This document shows positions 1 to 12,700 of a DNA stretch of 64,000 nt, piece after piece. The DNA lies in NCBI GenBank assembly GCA_013396995.1, contig VWZP01008552.1, positions 62,001 through 126,000 of the forward strand, given 5' to 3'. The number at the start of each line of letters is the position of its first letter. Within the stretch, counting starts at the first letter, position 1. The notes under the pieces are model-generated. The model saw only the letters and a list, made by a program, of their open reading frames with translations. It did no database searches and had not been told where the DNA came from. Both the position numbers and the translations under genes were made by a program. The DNA comes from Dicaeum eximium (Eukaryota; Chordata; Aves; Passeriformes; Dicaeidae).

Positions 1-1006
1 GGCTTTTTCTGGGCCATTTGTTTACCTCTGATCTGGAGTGCAGAATTTACACCAGTTTTTTGATGCATTTTTTTTTCCTACCAACTAACTCCTGGCTGTG
101 TGCAGGAGCCTGTGAAATAGCAGAGCTGGCAATGCTGCTTTCCATGAGATGATTGCAAACCTCTGGAAAGGAGCCCTGGTTAGGCTGGGCTCCTAACAAG
201 TGTCTGGTTGAGCAGCTGTCATGGGAGAAGTGAAGGACTGGAATGTTGATGGCCAGCCCCTTGCCCAAGGAATTTGGGACATAGGTTGCTACCTGCCACT
301 TATATGTAGGCTCAGCCACTTCCCAGGCTGTGCTTTTTCCTTAGAATGACAGAATCTTTTAGGTTTGGAGCAGCCTGGTCTAGTGGGAGGTTTCCATGTC
401 CAGAACAGGAGGATGGAGTGAGGTGGCCTTTTCCAAACCAGACCATTCTGTGATTTTATGATGTCAAACAAATGACAGAGCATATTCAGCTGGTTTGTGA
501 GGGTAACATTTGGTACAGCACTGCTGAAAATAAAAAAACCTCACCCACACTGTAAATGTGAAAGTTAAGTATTGCTTCATGACACTGATGAGTGTAAACT
601 CTGTTTCCATGCTCTTAACAGCTCTTTTTCCAGGGTTTTTGCCCCCTCAGGAGTGTCACTGTTGAAATGAGGATTTATGGGATTTTAAGCCCCTGTTTAC
701 TGTTAGGGCTGAGAAGTGGGGATGTCATGGTCCAGCTGTTTTCCCCTGGAGGACGATATTATTAGTTCCATTCTGATTAGAGAGATGTGGGGTGCTTTTT
801 ACTAACCTGCCAAGAGCTCCCAATGCTCAGCTGGTGTTTGTTTCCAGGACTGAAAGCCATACTGTAACAGTGCTTTTGCTGTTGTAGGATACAGACTGAC
901 CCCAAGAGAGGTGTGTCTTCAGTGCAAGAAATGGCTGGTGGAGCTTTCAGGCTTAGCCCCCGTTTCATTTTTCTCCTGTGGAAGCTGAAATCTCTGTGCG
1001 TTGCAG
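1..1006 (+). other. ATIC: ATIC intron, 3' part
   Basis: No coding exon matches ATIC here. The only recognised item is the CR1-derived fragment near 345-462. The rest shows nothing I can name. Confidence 0.7.
345..462 (+). mobile_element. CR1 LINE 3'-end fragment(s), possibly an inverted pair
   Basis: The right half carries a sense CR1 tail (CCTGGTCTAGTGGGAGG, then CCTTTTCCAAACC and CATTCTGTGATTTTATGATG). The left half (ACAGAATCTTTTAGGTTTGG) resembles the antisense CR1 end. Together they look like two short 3' ends head to head, able to fold back. Confidence 0.6.
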
Positions 1007-1096
1007 GTGTCTGATGGTGTGGTGGCTCCTGGCTATGAGGAAGAAGCTCTCAAAATCCTTTCCAAAAAGAAGAATGGTGCTTACTGTGTCCTCCAG
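1007..1096 (+). CDS. ATIC: ATIC coding exon (probably exon 11), residues ~337-366
   Basis: Thirty codons beginning VSDGVVAPGYEEEAL, after the acceptor TTGCAG and before a GTGTGT donor. The segment matches the human transformylase domain closely. The preceding exon, which should end in a sequence like AKIISRE, is not in bases 1-1006. Confidence 0.96.
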
Positions 1097-4000
1097 GTGT
1101 GTACCCCTGCTCCAGTCAGGGATGAAGCTGGAAGCACAGACACTTTGGACCTGAGATGGTCCTCCTTCACATGCTGCAGCCAGCTTGCTTGTCAAGCAAT
1201 ATTAATATTACGTGGTCAAGTCAGTGTCAGGTTGCCTTCCTAGTTCCTGCACTGATTGTTGGGACTCCAAAATCTCACAGTTTTGGTGAACATGACTCAG
1301 GGATACAGATTGCTGTCAGGTCCTATTTCTGCTGCCTCTGAGAGACAAATGAGCAGAGAACTTCACTATAGCATCACAAAGAGAAAATCCAGGGCTTAGC
1401 TGAAGTTGCAATTGTAGTGTAGCTGCCAGAGGAGCTGGAGAAGATGGCTCAGGAGCTTCAGGCAAGAAGGAATGAAATTGCAGACAGTCTTGGCAGCTGA
1501 TTACCTCCTGGAATTCAATTAACTTTGCAAGGATGAGGTCATATTGGTGAAGCCTGTATCTTCAGGGCTGAATGCAGAGCAATGGTAAGGAAAGTTGGTC
1601 TAAAACATTTCAGTGGATTAGGAAAAACACATGAAGCGTGTGCACGCTCCTATTTAGAGCTGGTCACCTTAGTCTGGGTTGTTTCCTGTCTGAAACCTCA
1701 GCTAGGGCTCCCAAAATTCTGAATAAGGCCATGTATGGGAGGACCTGAGTGTAGTGTCACAGTTCCGGTTAAGCTGATCCCTGCACTGGTGTAAATTAAT
1801 TGTGCTTCCAGCTTGGATGGAGATGTGCCCCAAGAGTGCAACTGTAAAGAATCACATTCACTGTTCCTTGAATGCCACAGAGGGCTGGGACTTGTAGCTT
1901 GAGGAATGTAGGAATCAGCTCCATATATTCCTGCTTTCCTCTGGAAAGCTCTGTGTGTGTGTGTGCACGTTTTTCCCCTTTGTGTGAAAACTGGCAGGCT
2001 ATGGGTTTTGGTGTGAAAGTGCTCTATTGGCCTGTCTTTGGCTTTCAGATGGATCCCCACTATGAGCCTGATGAGCTGGAGGTGCGAACCCTCTATGGCC
2101 TGAACCTGATGCAGAAGAGGAACAACGCGGTCATCGACCGGTCACTGTTCAAGAACATTGTCACCAAGAATAAAAACGTGAGTGTGGGAGGTACACGAGC
2201 TTAAAGACACAAGGAGTGAATTAACTGCTGTGCCTTCATCAAGGAATTTACCACTGGGCAGTTTCAAGAGCTCTTAAAATATTTAATGAGGTTTAACTGG
2301 CTCTTAACAAACAATGCAGTGGACTTTCTGGACCTAATATCCTGGGGTAAATCAAGATAGCTTTCCTTTGTTTTGGTTCCTTGGATAAATAAGAGGAGCT
2401 CGACCTTTCCCATTATCTCAGACTACCACTATATTTGTAAATACTCTTTGTAAATAAGAAGCTACCACGTGCAATTTTTTATGTGAGACAGCCGTGTGCT
2501 AGGGATCCATCACATCTCCTGACTCATTGTTTACATCACCCTTTTGTGTAAACTCTGGCCTGGCTGCTATTGCTCAGCAATTAGAGCCCACGTCAGCAGA
2601 AAGTTTTCAGTGATTTCTTTGTCTCTGATCTCATTCTCATTAAAAAGTAGACATTAATGAGCACATGATTAGTCACGGCAATATCAGAAGCAAGTTCAAA
2701 TATTGAGGTAATAAAAATCGTTTTCCTAAATTAGGAATGGAACTTAAAAATAATACAGATTTTGGGAGCTGTTCTAATTGTCGTGGTCCTGGTTTTTGCC
2801 TATGAGCACACACATCTGATGACAGTAAATGCAGAGGAGTTTTCAGGCTGAAGGCCAGCGATGGAACCCGCTGAGATTGAGTCTGACCCCTGAGAGCTGG
2901 GAGATCAGCTGCCAAACCAATCATTTATGGGTTTTAATCTAAACGAAACTTGCTGCTAATTGACCAAACCAGGGTATTTCCAGCCACCTTGTTTTCCCTG
3001 GGTGTGATTCAGTACCTGTGCTGGCTGGGGGTGTAGCATGGCTGTCAGGGTGGTGTTGACAGGGGTGCTCTGTTCCAGCTGCCTGAGGCTGCTGTCCGAG
3101 ACCTGATCGTGGCCAGCATCGCTGTCAAGTACACCCAGTCCAACTCGGTCTGCTACGCCAAGGATGGGCAGGTAGGGAACTGCAGCAGGGCTTTGCCACC
3201 TCCTGCTCACAGGCAGGCCTGGAAAACCCTCCAGCACACAGGGAGCTCCTGAACAGGGCCAGAGGAGATGCCCTGCACAGTGCTGTGCAGAACAGTTGCT
3301 TTTCAAGAGGCTGCTTCAAAACCTTGCTGTCGTTTTTTCGTGGTAATGGCAGGGCTGGCTCTTCCATTGGTGGGGTTGGAAAAGCTCTTATGTGCTTTTG
3401 CACTGTGGCCTTGAGTAATTTCTTTCTAATCACTCTGATCTTCCACATAATTTTTCTCAGGAAGTGCTGTTCTCCATGTAGAGCCTTAGGAAATTACAGT
3501 AGGTTTCCAAATGCTTATTTATTTTCACTTTTTCCATAGAAAGATGGGATATGCTGTCTCTTTTTCACCCCTCTGGGGCAATAAAACTATTTTGTTCTCC
3601 ATGATGATATTTTTTTAAAAAGCTGATGATGGATGTTGGAATTTATAGGGGCATTATCAAATGTGTAATTGAGATAATGAATCATATGGTCACACAGTGA
3701 TTTTGGGCTAGAAAGGACCATAAAGCCCATCTCATTCCACACCCTGCCCTGGCAACAACACCTTCCACTCTCCCAGGTTGCTCCAAGCCCTGTCCAGCCT
3801 GGCCTGGAACAATGCCAGGGATGGGGCAGCCACAGTTTCTCAGAGCAACCTGTGCCAGGGTCTCACCATGTCACGGGGAAGAATTTCTTTCTAGTATCTA
3901 ACCTAAACTTCCCCTCTTTCGGTTTGAATCTTGAATTTTTTAAAAGTCCGTTCTTTCCAAGTCATCACCAGGTGTCCAGCCTAAATAATTTATCTAAAAG

Positions 4001-7000
4001 TTGATGTAAATGTATTGAAAGTTGTATTGTTGCCCAGCAGATCATTCTTGTAATGGTGCTGTTTAGCTGGCTCTTTGCTCTCCATGGAAGTTTTTCAGTA
4101 GGCCTAGATTCCTTCAAAAAATACAGAAGAAAAATACGGAGAATGTTTTTGAGCTTTGGTACATCATAAATCAGCAGAATGGATCAAAGGGTGAACCCTA
4201 CAGGTAGAGAGTGAGATTGAGCTGCAGTGCTTTCCTTGCACTGGCACTGGTGTGTGTTTGTCAGGTTGTTGGTACAGCCTGAAACACTGCAGTGCTGTCT
4301 CACAGGACTTCCTGGGGTCATCTGCTGTGTGGTTCCTCAAATGTCTCTGGAGATCCAGCATTTGTCTTTTATTCTGCTTTATATTGGGTTGTTCTTGTTT
4401 TGTTTTTTTAACTTTTAAACGATTCTGTGCACTCAGCACTGTTTGATCTCCCAGCCCCAGAACAAAGGTGTCGCTGTCTTTGCTCCTTTCCCCTCATCAC
4501 AGCAGCAATTTCCAATTTCCCCAGTGCTTTGGCAAGTCTGGGCTGAACGTGGCTGCAGATGTTTCCAGAGTGTGTGTGGTAATGGCTGTACCATATGGAA
4601 GGGGGAGGGCAGGAGGGAGCAGGGAGAAGCAGCCTGGGCAGGCAGGGGTTCAGCTGGCTGGGCTGCAGAGGTGGCTTGCAGATTTTTATGTGGAAAGCAC
4701 CTTCCACATTGCTACACTTCATCTGCTCTTCCAGGATCTGACCTGGTTTGGGTTACATGAGCCAGGCCTGGGAAGTCCAGCTTGCTTTCAGTGCATTGCT
4801 TTTGCTTTTCCGGGGGTTATTTCAGCCTCACAGCATCCTTAAGAAAACAGAGACATTCTGGATGTCTCTGCATGTATGAGATACCCAGAATGATTAACAG
4901 TGTGGCACCACTGGGTTCAGGAGTGGATCGGCCCCTCCAGCAAGGTAGCTGTGCTAGTACATCTCAGGGAAGTGTGGAGTGGGAAGCATTCCTGGACCTG
5001 AGTGTCACTTAATTTGCAGGAAGCCAGCTGCCATTAATTGCAATAAACACTTCCACTTGTTCTGGCTGACTTTCAGCTTGTACCAGGTTGATTTACACTT
5101 GGTTTAATGACACCATCATGTTTTAAATTAGCAATTTAAAATTATTCTTTCTTTATTCTCTGTACGGTAGCATAAAGCAAACCTGTTAATTTACCTTATG
5201 CTTCCCAGTGACTTCACTGTTTTGTTTGTCTTCCCAATGGTCAAGTCCTTTATTAGATTTTTATATTTCTAAGTGTCTTTAGGGTTTTTGTTTTCATTCA
5301 TTATCCAGGGTAAATCTGAGTAAACCCAGACCAGTCTGGATCATTTTGCAAGAATCCTTTGGGCATTATCCATCTCATCCATGCTGTGCTGTTGCACAGT
5401 TTTCCAGCTATGGAGTGTGTTTGACTCTCCTGTGAACCAAAGTGGTTTTAGTCAAGTAATTCTTAATTTTCTCCCAATCTTTTTTCTATTAAGTGATAGA
5501 TTTTTTTTTCTACTCACCCTGTGCTGCTGTCTCCTTTCACTGCTCACACTTAATAGGCTCTGCTTAAGCACTTTTGGATTCCCAGCAGATTAGGCTCTGA
5601 AAGAAACATAATTAATTTTTGTGTAAGAAAAGCTGGGAATGGCTCCTTTGTGAAGGATTTTGAGGTTTTGGCTGTGTTTCTGTGTGGGGGAAGGGCACCA
5701 TGTGGGGCAGGGAGTGATGAGGTGTAGGAAGAAGGATTTTATAAAGGGAAAAAGGCAGGAAATAGGTGCAGGCCAGTGTGAGGGGAGATGCAGGTATGAG
5801 TCTAGAGGTTGTGTTACTAAGCAGAAGCAGCCTACTGATTTCTCTTCTTTAGACCAGAAATTCCAGGCTGGATTGAGGAAATCTTCCCCAGCAGTGTTCC
5901 ATCAAAGCCTGTGCTTTTCAAGAAGGCAAAACAGTGGCTTGAACCAGTGCTACAGATAAACCTCTGTAGATGTGGGGATGCTTGTGGAGAACTCATAGGC
6001 TGCATCACTTTGATCAGCTGAAGTACAAAGTCCCTGCCATTTTGGCGTTGTTGAATACAAGCCAAATTTAGTTACTCATCTCTTGACAAAATGCAGGTCA
6101 CAAAAAAGTTAAATATTTTGAGTGGTTCACAGAGGAAAGGAAAAGGCTCTTTTAGAAAGGTTCTTGGATGCTGACAGGTAGCAGAGCACCCTGTTTCATC
6201 ACAAGAGTGCCAGGCCACAGCTCACAAGGATGTGATGAAGACTGAGACACCATTCCAGCTGGGAAAGGACACAGGACATCCCAAATATTAGAAACCTGGG
6301 AATGTTTCACAGTATTTTGGCCCCTGCTAGCAGCAGTCAGTGTGGGGTACTCTCCAACATCTGCATCCCCAGCTAAAAAATCCTGCCTTAGCCTAGCCTT
6401 GCTAGTCCCACTCTGAAGGGCTGGGTGTCAGTTCCTGGTGTGCTGTGGGACACAGCCAGCCCTCTCCTTTGTGCAGGGGGCGGGGATAAAGCTCTGTGGA
6501 AGTGATAGCACAGCAGTGTGCAGCTGCTGTCGGGCTCCTTTGGGGGCCAGGGTCCCCTGGAAGTGTAAGTGGGTGGGTTGAGAGCAAAGGTTGGACATCA
6601 GCAGTGTTTGTCAGGGGGAAGGTGCCACTAAACTGTAAGGAACTTTGTGTCTGTTCAGTGTTTGTGCTGCCACCAATATCCCTGTGGGTTTACTACGCAC
6701 TGATGACTTCAGTTATGGCTGAGCAGATTACAGCTGATGGCAGCCCAAGCTTCCCAAGCCTTTCATTTGCTCCTTGGGGGACCAGGATCCAGCAGAATGT
6801 TTTATGGTTCTGGTAAGAGGTGAAGTCACCATGTCTTGATGAATGGGAAGACAAATGAGTCATTCCTTTGAGGGTAGCCTGCGACTTATGGCTTTACCAT
6901 CTGTCCCAGTCTGAGCTGGGAACTCTGAAGCACTGGCCAGCACCTCGAGCCTCAGCAGCCCGTCCCTGGAGAACTGTCTGGGGAACAGCTCAGCTGTGGC

Positions 7001-9562
7001 TGAGCAGGAAATGATGGCAGAGACTTGTTTCCTGTCAGATCTCCGGATTGGAATGGCAGGAGCTCTCTGTAGGAAGCAGGACCAGAGGATGGACAAGTTA
7101 CTAGTCCAAGTGTGACATCCCTGGTGACTAGGTCTGGCTGCAGAAGCTGAGCCAGTGCTGTATTTTCATTTCAGCTTCCTTGAGATAAAACCACTGTGTG
7201 GGTTTTGCTTATCTGTTAGAGATCAAGCAAAAGTGCTATTAAATAGAGTTAGGAGCAGCTATTTCAAAAAGCCTGGATTCTGGCAGATGGCAGCATAGGA
7301 GATGTGTGGTAGCTCCAGGGCCTTTGCAGCTCATGGGTGTAACTGTGCCACTGACCAGCATTCCTGAGTGAGCAGTGGGTTTGCTTCCATACCAGTCTTG
7401 CCAGACAAACTGCCCCTCATGCACTGCACCTCTCAGGTGGTGTGGTTAAGCTGTGTGTGCCTGACTCAGTGGAGAGATGATGGTGTTTGGGTGACCTGGG
7501 CTCAGGCATGGGCACTCTCACTGACGTTCCCCTTTCCAGAAGAGGCAGGAAGCCATAATAGTGTCACTCTCCTGAGGTTAAGGCTTTGACTCTGATGCCT
7601 GTGGCTGTGTTATTTAGAAAGGTGAAAGAACATAAGTGTTCTGAGTGTGACTGTCAGCTCAAAAGAGCTGTAGAAGTTAGCAGTGCAGACAGCTGGCCCT
7701 GTAACCAATTTCCAGGATCAGGAATGCGGGCATTCCCCCACTCATTAGCTCCACTTTCTCCGCTTGGGTGAGGAGCAGCTGTGGCTCTGATCCCTGTGCC
7801 TCGTACCCCCGTGCTGCAGGTGATCGGGATCGGCGCGGGGCAGCAGTCGCGCATCCACTGCACGCGCCTGGCCGGGGACAAGGCCAACAACTGGTGGCTG
7901 CGGCACCATCCCCGCGTGCTGGCCATGAAGTTCAGGGCGGGCGTGAAGAGGGCCGAGATCTCCAACGCCATCGATCAGTACGTCACCGACACCATCAGAG
8001 AGGTGAGCGCTGCCCACGGCTTCCCCTGCAGCACAGCTCCTGCCAGACCAGGCTGTGTGCAGGACCTGCACCTGGGGGGGCGTGTGTGATGTAATCTCCA
8101 AAGAGCTGCGGCATCCTGGGCCCAGCATGGGGATCCCCCAAGCTCACTTATTGGCAAAGTGTCCTGATTTGCCCCTCCCATACTGCGCCCACAGCCCCGG
8201 GAGCTGGAGCCTGCCCCGTGCCTCAGTGAGCAGCTTGGCCTCAGCTCCTGGTTCTTCCAGCAGTGAGGATGGGTTAAAGCTCCAGCTGATGTTCCAGCTC
8301 TCCCTGCCCTGTCAGTGGCTCCTGCTCACGCCGAGCTGTTTGTTTGTGTGGCCCGTCAGATTCTCAGAATCCTTCTGACCTCCCTGTTACCAGCCATAGT
8401 GAGACAACAAACCAGTATGTCCTTTTTAAGTATCAAAAGCCAAGAGCTGGATTAGAGACTTTGTGAATCACCTTGTGGGCAGTTGCTTGTTTAAAGGGGT
8501 AAGAACTGGATCGGTTGCTGTTTCAGAAGGTGAATCATAAACTGAGCTGCTGTTGGTCATGGGTTAAGTCATCTACCAGATGGCATTTATGGAGCAGCAC
8601 ACTGCAGGCAGAGCATCTCGGAATTTAGGAGAGATAGAAGGAATCCCTCAGGTCCTGTGGTGAGGAGAGGGAAAGAGTTAAGAGGATGCAGAAAGAGCTG
8701 ATGGTGGTGGTGTGTTTTAAAACCCCTGGTATGAAGTTTCCAGCGGCAGAGCCATGGAGCAAAAATCCTGGGATCAGAGGGAAGCCATCAGTCATCCCCC
8801 TGGCAGGGAACTGCCAGGAGCTGTGTGCTCTGGGGCTGAGCTGGCTTCTCATGCCTGCAGGATGAGGACCTGGTGAAGTGGCAGGCCATGTTTGAAGAGG
8901 TGCCCAAGGAGCTGACGGAAGCAGAGAAGAAGCAGTGGATTGCCAAGCTGTCTGCTGTGTCCCTCAGCTCCGATGCCTTCTTCCCTTTTAGGGATAACGT
9001 CGACAGAGCCAAGCGGGTAAGGCCGTGGCAGGGCCAGGAGGATGGGGGGGCTCCAGGGGAATGGCTCTGCAGCCTGAGCTTTTCATTTTGTGTGCACTGC
9101 TGAGCAAAATCCCTGCACTAGGATAGGAGATCCTGGTGGTTATGGCTCTCACATGGACAGTAATCATCCAGTCATTGCTCAGTTTGTTGTTTTGGGATGA
9201 ATAGAGGATTAAAGTTTATTAAATCATTTAGGAATATCAAGCTAAGGCCTGTCGCTTCCAGAGGAACCATTTCAGGGTTATTTCAGCAGCAGAAAGAACT
9301 TCCTGCTCCCTTAGGGAGCAGCTTTGGGGATGGAAGCCTTTGTTCAGTGGGATGTGGGTGAAGAACTGGGACTGCCAGCTCCTTCTGAGCGAGATTTTGG
9401 GTTTCCATGCTCTGATCCTTGCCCTGCTCCCTGTCTGTGCAGAGTGGAGTGCAGTTCATCGCTGCCCCGTCAGGCTCGGCTGCCGACGACGTTGTGATCG
9501 AGGCCTGCAACGAGCTGGGGATCACCCTCATCCACACCAACCTCCGTCTCTTCCACCACTGA
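1007..9562 (+). CDS. ATIC: ATIC, 3' part (six terminal coding exons): AICAR transformylase / IMP cyclohydrolase
   Basis: ATIC is the bifunctional cytosolic enzyme for the last two steps of de novo purine synthesis. It formylates AICAR with 10-formyl-THF and closes the ring to IMP. Joined coding exons are 1007-1096, 2049-2177, 3079-3171, 7820-8002, 8861-9016 and 9443-9562. All junctions are phase 0 with AG/GT borders. The product is 256 codons plus TGA and covers only the C-terminal part of the transformylase domain. Compared from memory with the 592-residue human protein it starts at residue 337 and ends at the same C-terminal LRLFHH without an indel. The upstream exons, with the cyclohydrolase domain and the catalytic Lys-His pair, lie left of the window. 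The gene converges on FN1, as in mammals. Confidence 0.97.
1097..2048 (+). other. ATIC: ATIC intron, nothing recognised
   Basis: Holds a short (GT)n run near 1951-1964 and otherwise no recognised element or conserved reading frame. Confidence 0.6.
2049..2177 (+). CDS. ATIC: ATIC coding exon (probably exon 12), residues ~367-409
   Basis: Forty-three codons starting MDPHYEPDELEVRTL, between a CTTTCAG acceptor and a GTGAGT donor. It includes the conserved QKRNN stretch. The Met is an internal residue encoded at the exon start, not a translation start. Confidence 0.96.
2178..3078 (+). other. ATIC: ATIC intron, nothing recognised
   Basis: No repeat, RNA gene or coding signal that I can name. The sequence is AT-rich around 2280-2760. 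Confidence 0.6.
3079..3171 (+). CDS. ATIC: ATIC coding exon (probably exon 13), residues ~410-440
   Basis: Thirty-one codons with the conserved core KYTQSNSVCYAKDGQ. The Asn of QSN falls at position 431 in human numbering, where it contacts AICAR in the human enzyme. Borders are TTCCAG and GTAGGG. Confidence 0.97.
3172..7819 (+). other. ATIC: ATIC long intron (4.6 kb)
   Basis: The largest ATIC intron here. It contains an antisense CR1 fragment near 3685-3950. AATAAA hexamers occur at about 3580 and 5042 but have no supporting context. No exon-like open frame matches ATIC. Confidence 0.6.
3685..3950 (-). mobile_element. CR1 LINE 3' fragment, antisense to ATIC
   Basis: Shows the typical antisense CR1 order: GAAAGGACCATAAAG, CACCTTCCACT, CCAGGTTGCTCCAAGCCC, AGGGATGGGGCAGCCAC, then AGAATTTCTTTCTAGTATCTAA. 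It is a truncated, diverged copy without coding capacity. Confidence 0.85.
7820..8002 (+). CDS. ATIC: ATIC coding exon (probably exon 14), residues ~441-501
   Basis: Sixty-one codons starting VIGIGAGQQSRIHCTRLAGD. The Arg of QQSR is position 451 in human numbering, an AICAR-phosphate contact. The exon is clearly more GC-rich than the introns beside it. Borders are GCTGCAG and GTGAGC. Confidence 0.97.
8003..9442 (+). other. ATIC: Last two ATIC introns (8003-8860 and 9017-9442)
   Basis: Exon 8861-9016 separates the two introns. Neither contains a repeat or RNA gene that I recognise. Confidence 0.55.
8861..9016 (+). CDS. ATIC: ATIC coding exon (probably exon 15), residues ~502-553
   Basis: Fifty-two codons ending in SSDAFFPFRDNVDRAKR, the most conserved transformylase motif. 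The first Phe of AFFPF is position 541 in human numbering, a substrate contact. Borders are CCTGCAG and GTAAGG. Confidence 0.97.
9443..9562 (+). CDS. ATIC: ATIC terminal coding exon, residues ~554-592 and stop
   Basis: Thirty-nine codons and TGA at 9560-9562. The glycine-rich APSGSAADD motif and the C-terminal LRLFHH are present, with the Arg at position 588. Divergence from human (QF for AY after SGV, TLIH for ILAH) is conservative. Confidence 0.97.
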   Translation, partial: SGVQFIAAPSGSAADDVVIEACNELGITLIHTNLRLFHH

Positions 9563-9765
9563 GCCCTCTCCAGGCACAGCCTCACCAGCAGCCAGGCCCT
9601 GAATGTCCCTGGTGTCCCTGGGAGGCTGCTGCAGCCTGTGCTTAGCAAGAGTTGGTCACTCTGTGAAAAGCCCTTTCCCTGTGTTCAGGGAGAAGGAAGT
9701 GGTACAAGTTGCCTTCCAGTGTAGAAATCAGTGTCTTTTGCAAATAAACATACAGTTGTTAGACC
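9563..9765 (+). other. ATIC: ATIC 3' UTR (approximate end)
   Basis: About 200 nt follow the stop. The end is set by AATAAA at 9743-9748 plus the usual 10-25 nt and a T/G-rich stretch after it. The cleavage site is inferred, not seen. Confidence 0.75.
9743..9748 (+). promoter_or_regulatory. ATIC: ATIC poly(A) signal AATAAA
   Basis: Canonical hexamer 181 nt after the stop codon, followed by a GT-rich segment (about 9765-9780) that fits a downstream element. Another AATAAA at 10408-10413 could serve a rare longer transcript. Confidence 0.75.
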
Positions 9766-12700
9766 TGCTGTCTGTGTGGTCCCTGTCACCCAAATTCTGT
9801 GTCCTCAGGAAAAATGTTTATTTTTGAGGTAGGTTTTAGGGTCCAGACTCTACTAATACATTAGATGGCCTGTGGAATGGTGTGAAAGCCTGGCTTCTTG
9901 TGGAACTGATAAAGATCTGCGTTGTCCTGAACTAAGCTGGGTTGGTGGGGGTTTTTTTTGAGTCAGTAGGTACTTCTAATCCATCATCATCTTCCCTGGG
10001 AGGAGAGGGGGGAGCAGGTCCTGTGCACAAGGCACTCTGGGGTTTGGTGCTCTGAATGCTGCCCTACAGTCTCTGCACTGGCAGTGCTACATTGCTTTCT
10101 CCAAGGTAGAAGACCCACTGACAGGCCTGTCCCCATACTGGGAGCAGAGCAGAGTTCACAGGCTGGAATGGGGAAAGTGTCTGGAGCCACTTCCCTTCTC
10201 TGCTGTCTGTAGTTTGCATTAAGCAGATTTGAACTTAAGTTTGGGAAAAAGCAAAGTGAAAAGCTGGAGCACAGTGAGAGAAGTGCAGGATGAGCCCAGA
10301 CACATTTTTGCTGGCAATCACTGTGCCTGTTCCAAAGGGATTTTCTCTTTTTGGTTCCATCTTATAAAATCTGTTCAGTTTTGTCCAGGAACAGCCCAGA
10401 GTTTCTCAATAAACACTGTGGGCTCAGCTCTCAGCTGCAGGGAGTGTGCAGTGTGCCCTTGGCTCAAGCAGGGCTGCCCAGGTGGGAGATGGACTTGAGA
10501 AAGGGGAAGTCTGGGGTGTGCTGCTGACTTGCTGTGACTGTGGCCATGTCTTTTGTTTTACCTGACTGTCTGTTTGACTGAGACTGGTTCAAATGGAGCA
10601 AAGCAAAGAGACACTTCCTAGGTGAGTTATTTAAGGTACCATGATCCACACACCAGTTTAACACTGACATTCCATCTGCCCCTGCTCCAGCCTGAAAGGG
10701 AGCAGACTCCTCTCTTTTCTGATCTCTGCAATGGATTATTCTGTCTTTTCTGATCTCTACAGTGGATTGTTTCCAAGTTTAGTGTAGAGAGCATTCTACT
10801 TTTTTGATAGGATTTAAGACAGCAATCCAAAATAAAAATTGTCCATTTCTTCCTGGCTGGTCCCTTTGCTGTGCTAACCCAGACCCTGGCCTCTGTTTTC
10901 TGTGCTGTTGCTTCACGTGAATTGTCATTGCTTGGAGTTTTACTTTAAAAGTTGGGGTTTGGGACTCTTCCACAGAGGGGAGTGCACAATGTTCCTTACA
11001 TGTCTTCTCTGCCCTGCTGCTGTAGCTGGCACAGACCCTGCTGTGAGGTTCTCTGGGGAGTCTCTCTGTCCATTCTTTACGTGCATCTCCTACAGCATTG
11101 GCTAAAACACAGATTGGCAGTAAGAATCTGGAGGCTCCTGTTCAATGGATTCCCCTGATCCTTTGTTTGCCGTCCTTGGGGCACTGATTGTTTTACTGAA
11201 GGCAGTTAATAGGTACTGATCTTCCAAGATAGGAAATGCCTACCTCAGCTGATAGCTCTCTAGGCCCTGCCTGCTCTCTAATACTTGTGCTGCATGACTT
11301 GTACACACTCAGCACCTGCAGAGGGCTGCTTTTGCTTCCTTCCTGCTGTGCCTGTGGTAAGGTTAAATTGCAGGCGGGAGCTGTCAGAGGGGGGAAGTTG
11401 GATTGTTTAATGTCCCAAACAAGAGTTCTTGACGACCCTGCCTCACTTGAATGGATTAAGGTTGATAAAAACCTCTGGTCTGGTTCCAGGTGTGAGGTGA
11501 CTTCACAGCAATGTCTGGGAATGGCTCCTCCCCTGGGCTGCAGTGACAATTTCAACAAGCCTGGCACCTTCCCCCAGAAGGAAGCTTCCCCTGAAGCTGT
11601 GAGTGGATGTGGGAAAGGGCTGTGGTGGTCTCAAGGTGTCCCCCCTGAAGCCTGCTGATCTGCTTCTGCCTTGGATGTTTGCAGGGATTGAAAGCAGCCA
11701 GTGAGCTCTGCTTGGTGTCTGTTTCCCAGAAGGAAGGGAAGGTAGGCAATGGCCCTTCAGCTGATGTGTTCTGAAGAGCAGCTGCTGCCAGGCTGGGATT
11801 TGCACTGTCACCGTGTGGCACCTTGCCCCTGGCAGGTCAACAGCTCCCAAAACGTGGACATGAACAGAGAGCAGGGAGGAATCATGCTGGGCCTTGGCAG
11901 CAGTAACAGAGGGGTTTTATTTCCTTCTTCAGCCCCAAGGGCCTTTTCCCTGGAGTAGGGAGCCCTGACTCTGGTTGTTCCTGAGCTCTACCCGAAGCTG
12001 AGCAGACAAGCCCTGTGGAGATGTACCTCCTGTTCTGGAAAAGAGCTGCCAAGGGCTTAAATTCTGCAGGGCTTGGCATAGCTGTGAGCACCATGTGCTT
12101 TAAGGCACAGACAAACCTCTACAGGGAGCTTGGGGAAAAGTGCTGGTTAAATGATTTTATCCTGAAATGTCCTCTGTGGGCAGGGGAGGTGTTTGCTGCT
12201 GGTACAAGAGACGTGGTAGAGGAGAGGAGGTGGGCTCCAACTCCTCTTCAGTGTGTTGGTGAAGTGAATTATTTAGTGACAAAGTGACTGAAAGGATCAT
12301 TGCAGACTTGTTCTCTGGTCCAAAATCTGTAGCCCTCACTTGGGAAAACCAATCTAGTTTAATGGGAAATTACTCCTCTGTGTCTCTGTCTAGGCCAGTT
12401 TTAGTTCTCAGGTTTTTTAGGGACGTGTTTGGCTTTTGAACACTGGTGGGGTAGAACCGACTGCTGCTGCAACCATCCTGGTGTTTGCAGAGGTTTTGGG
12501 AGCTCCGGAGATAGCAGTCCCCAACGGCAGCTGCCACATGTCAAGAAACCAAAAGGTGTTTTCATGTGATGCTTTATTGGGTCCAGAGAATGGCAGTGCC
12601 TGGAGCGGTACAGTGCGTGTGCAGCCGAGGGGAGGGGGCTGAGCAATCCTGACAGGACCTATCCTGCTCTGCACTTGCAAAGGCTGTACAGGTCCTGGCA

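Noticed and set aside
3580..5048. AATAAA hexamers in the long ATIC intron as premature poly(A) sites
   Set aside because: Hexamers at this frequency are expected in AT-rich introns, and no downstream GT-rich element stands out.
5711..5840. GTGATGA box suggesting an intronic C/D snoRNA
   Set aside because: No D box at suitable spacing and no terminal stem. A chance match.
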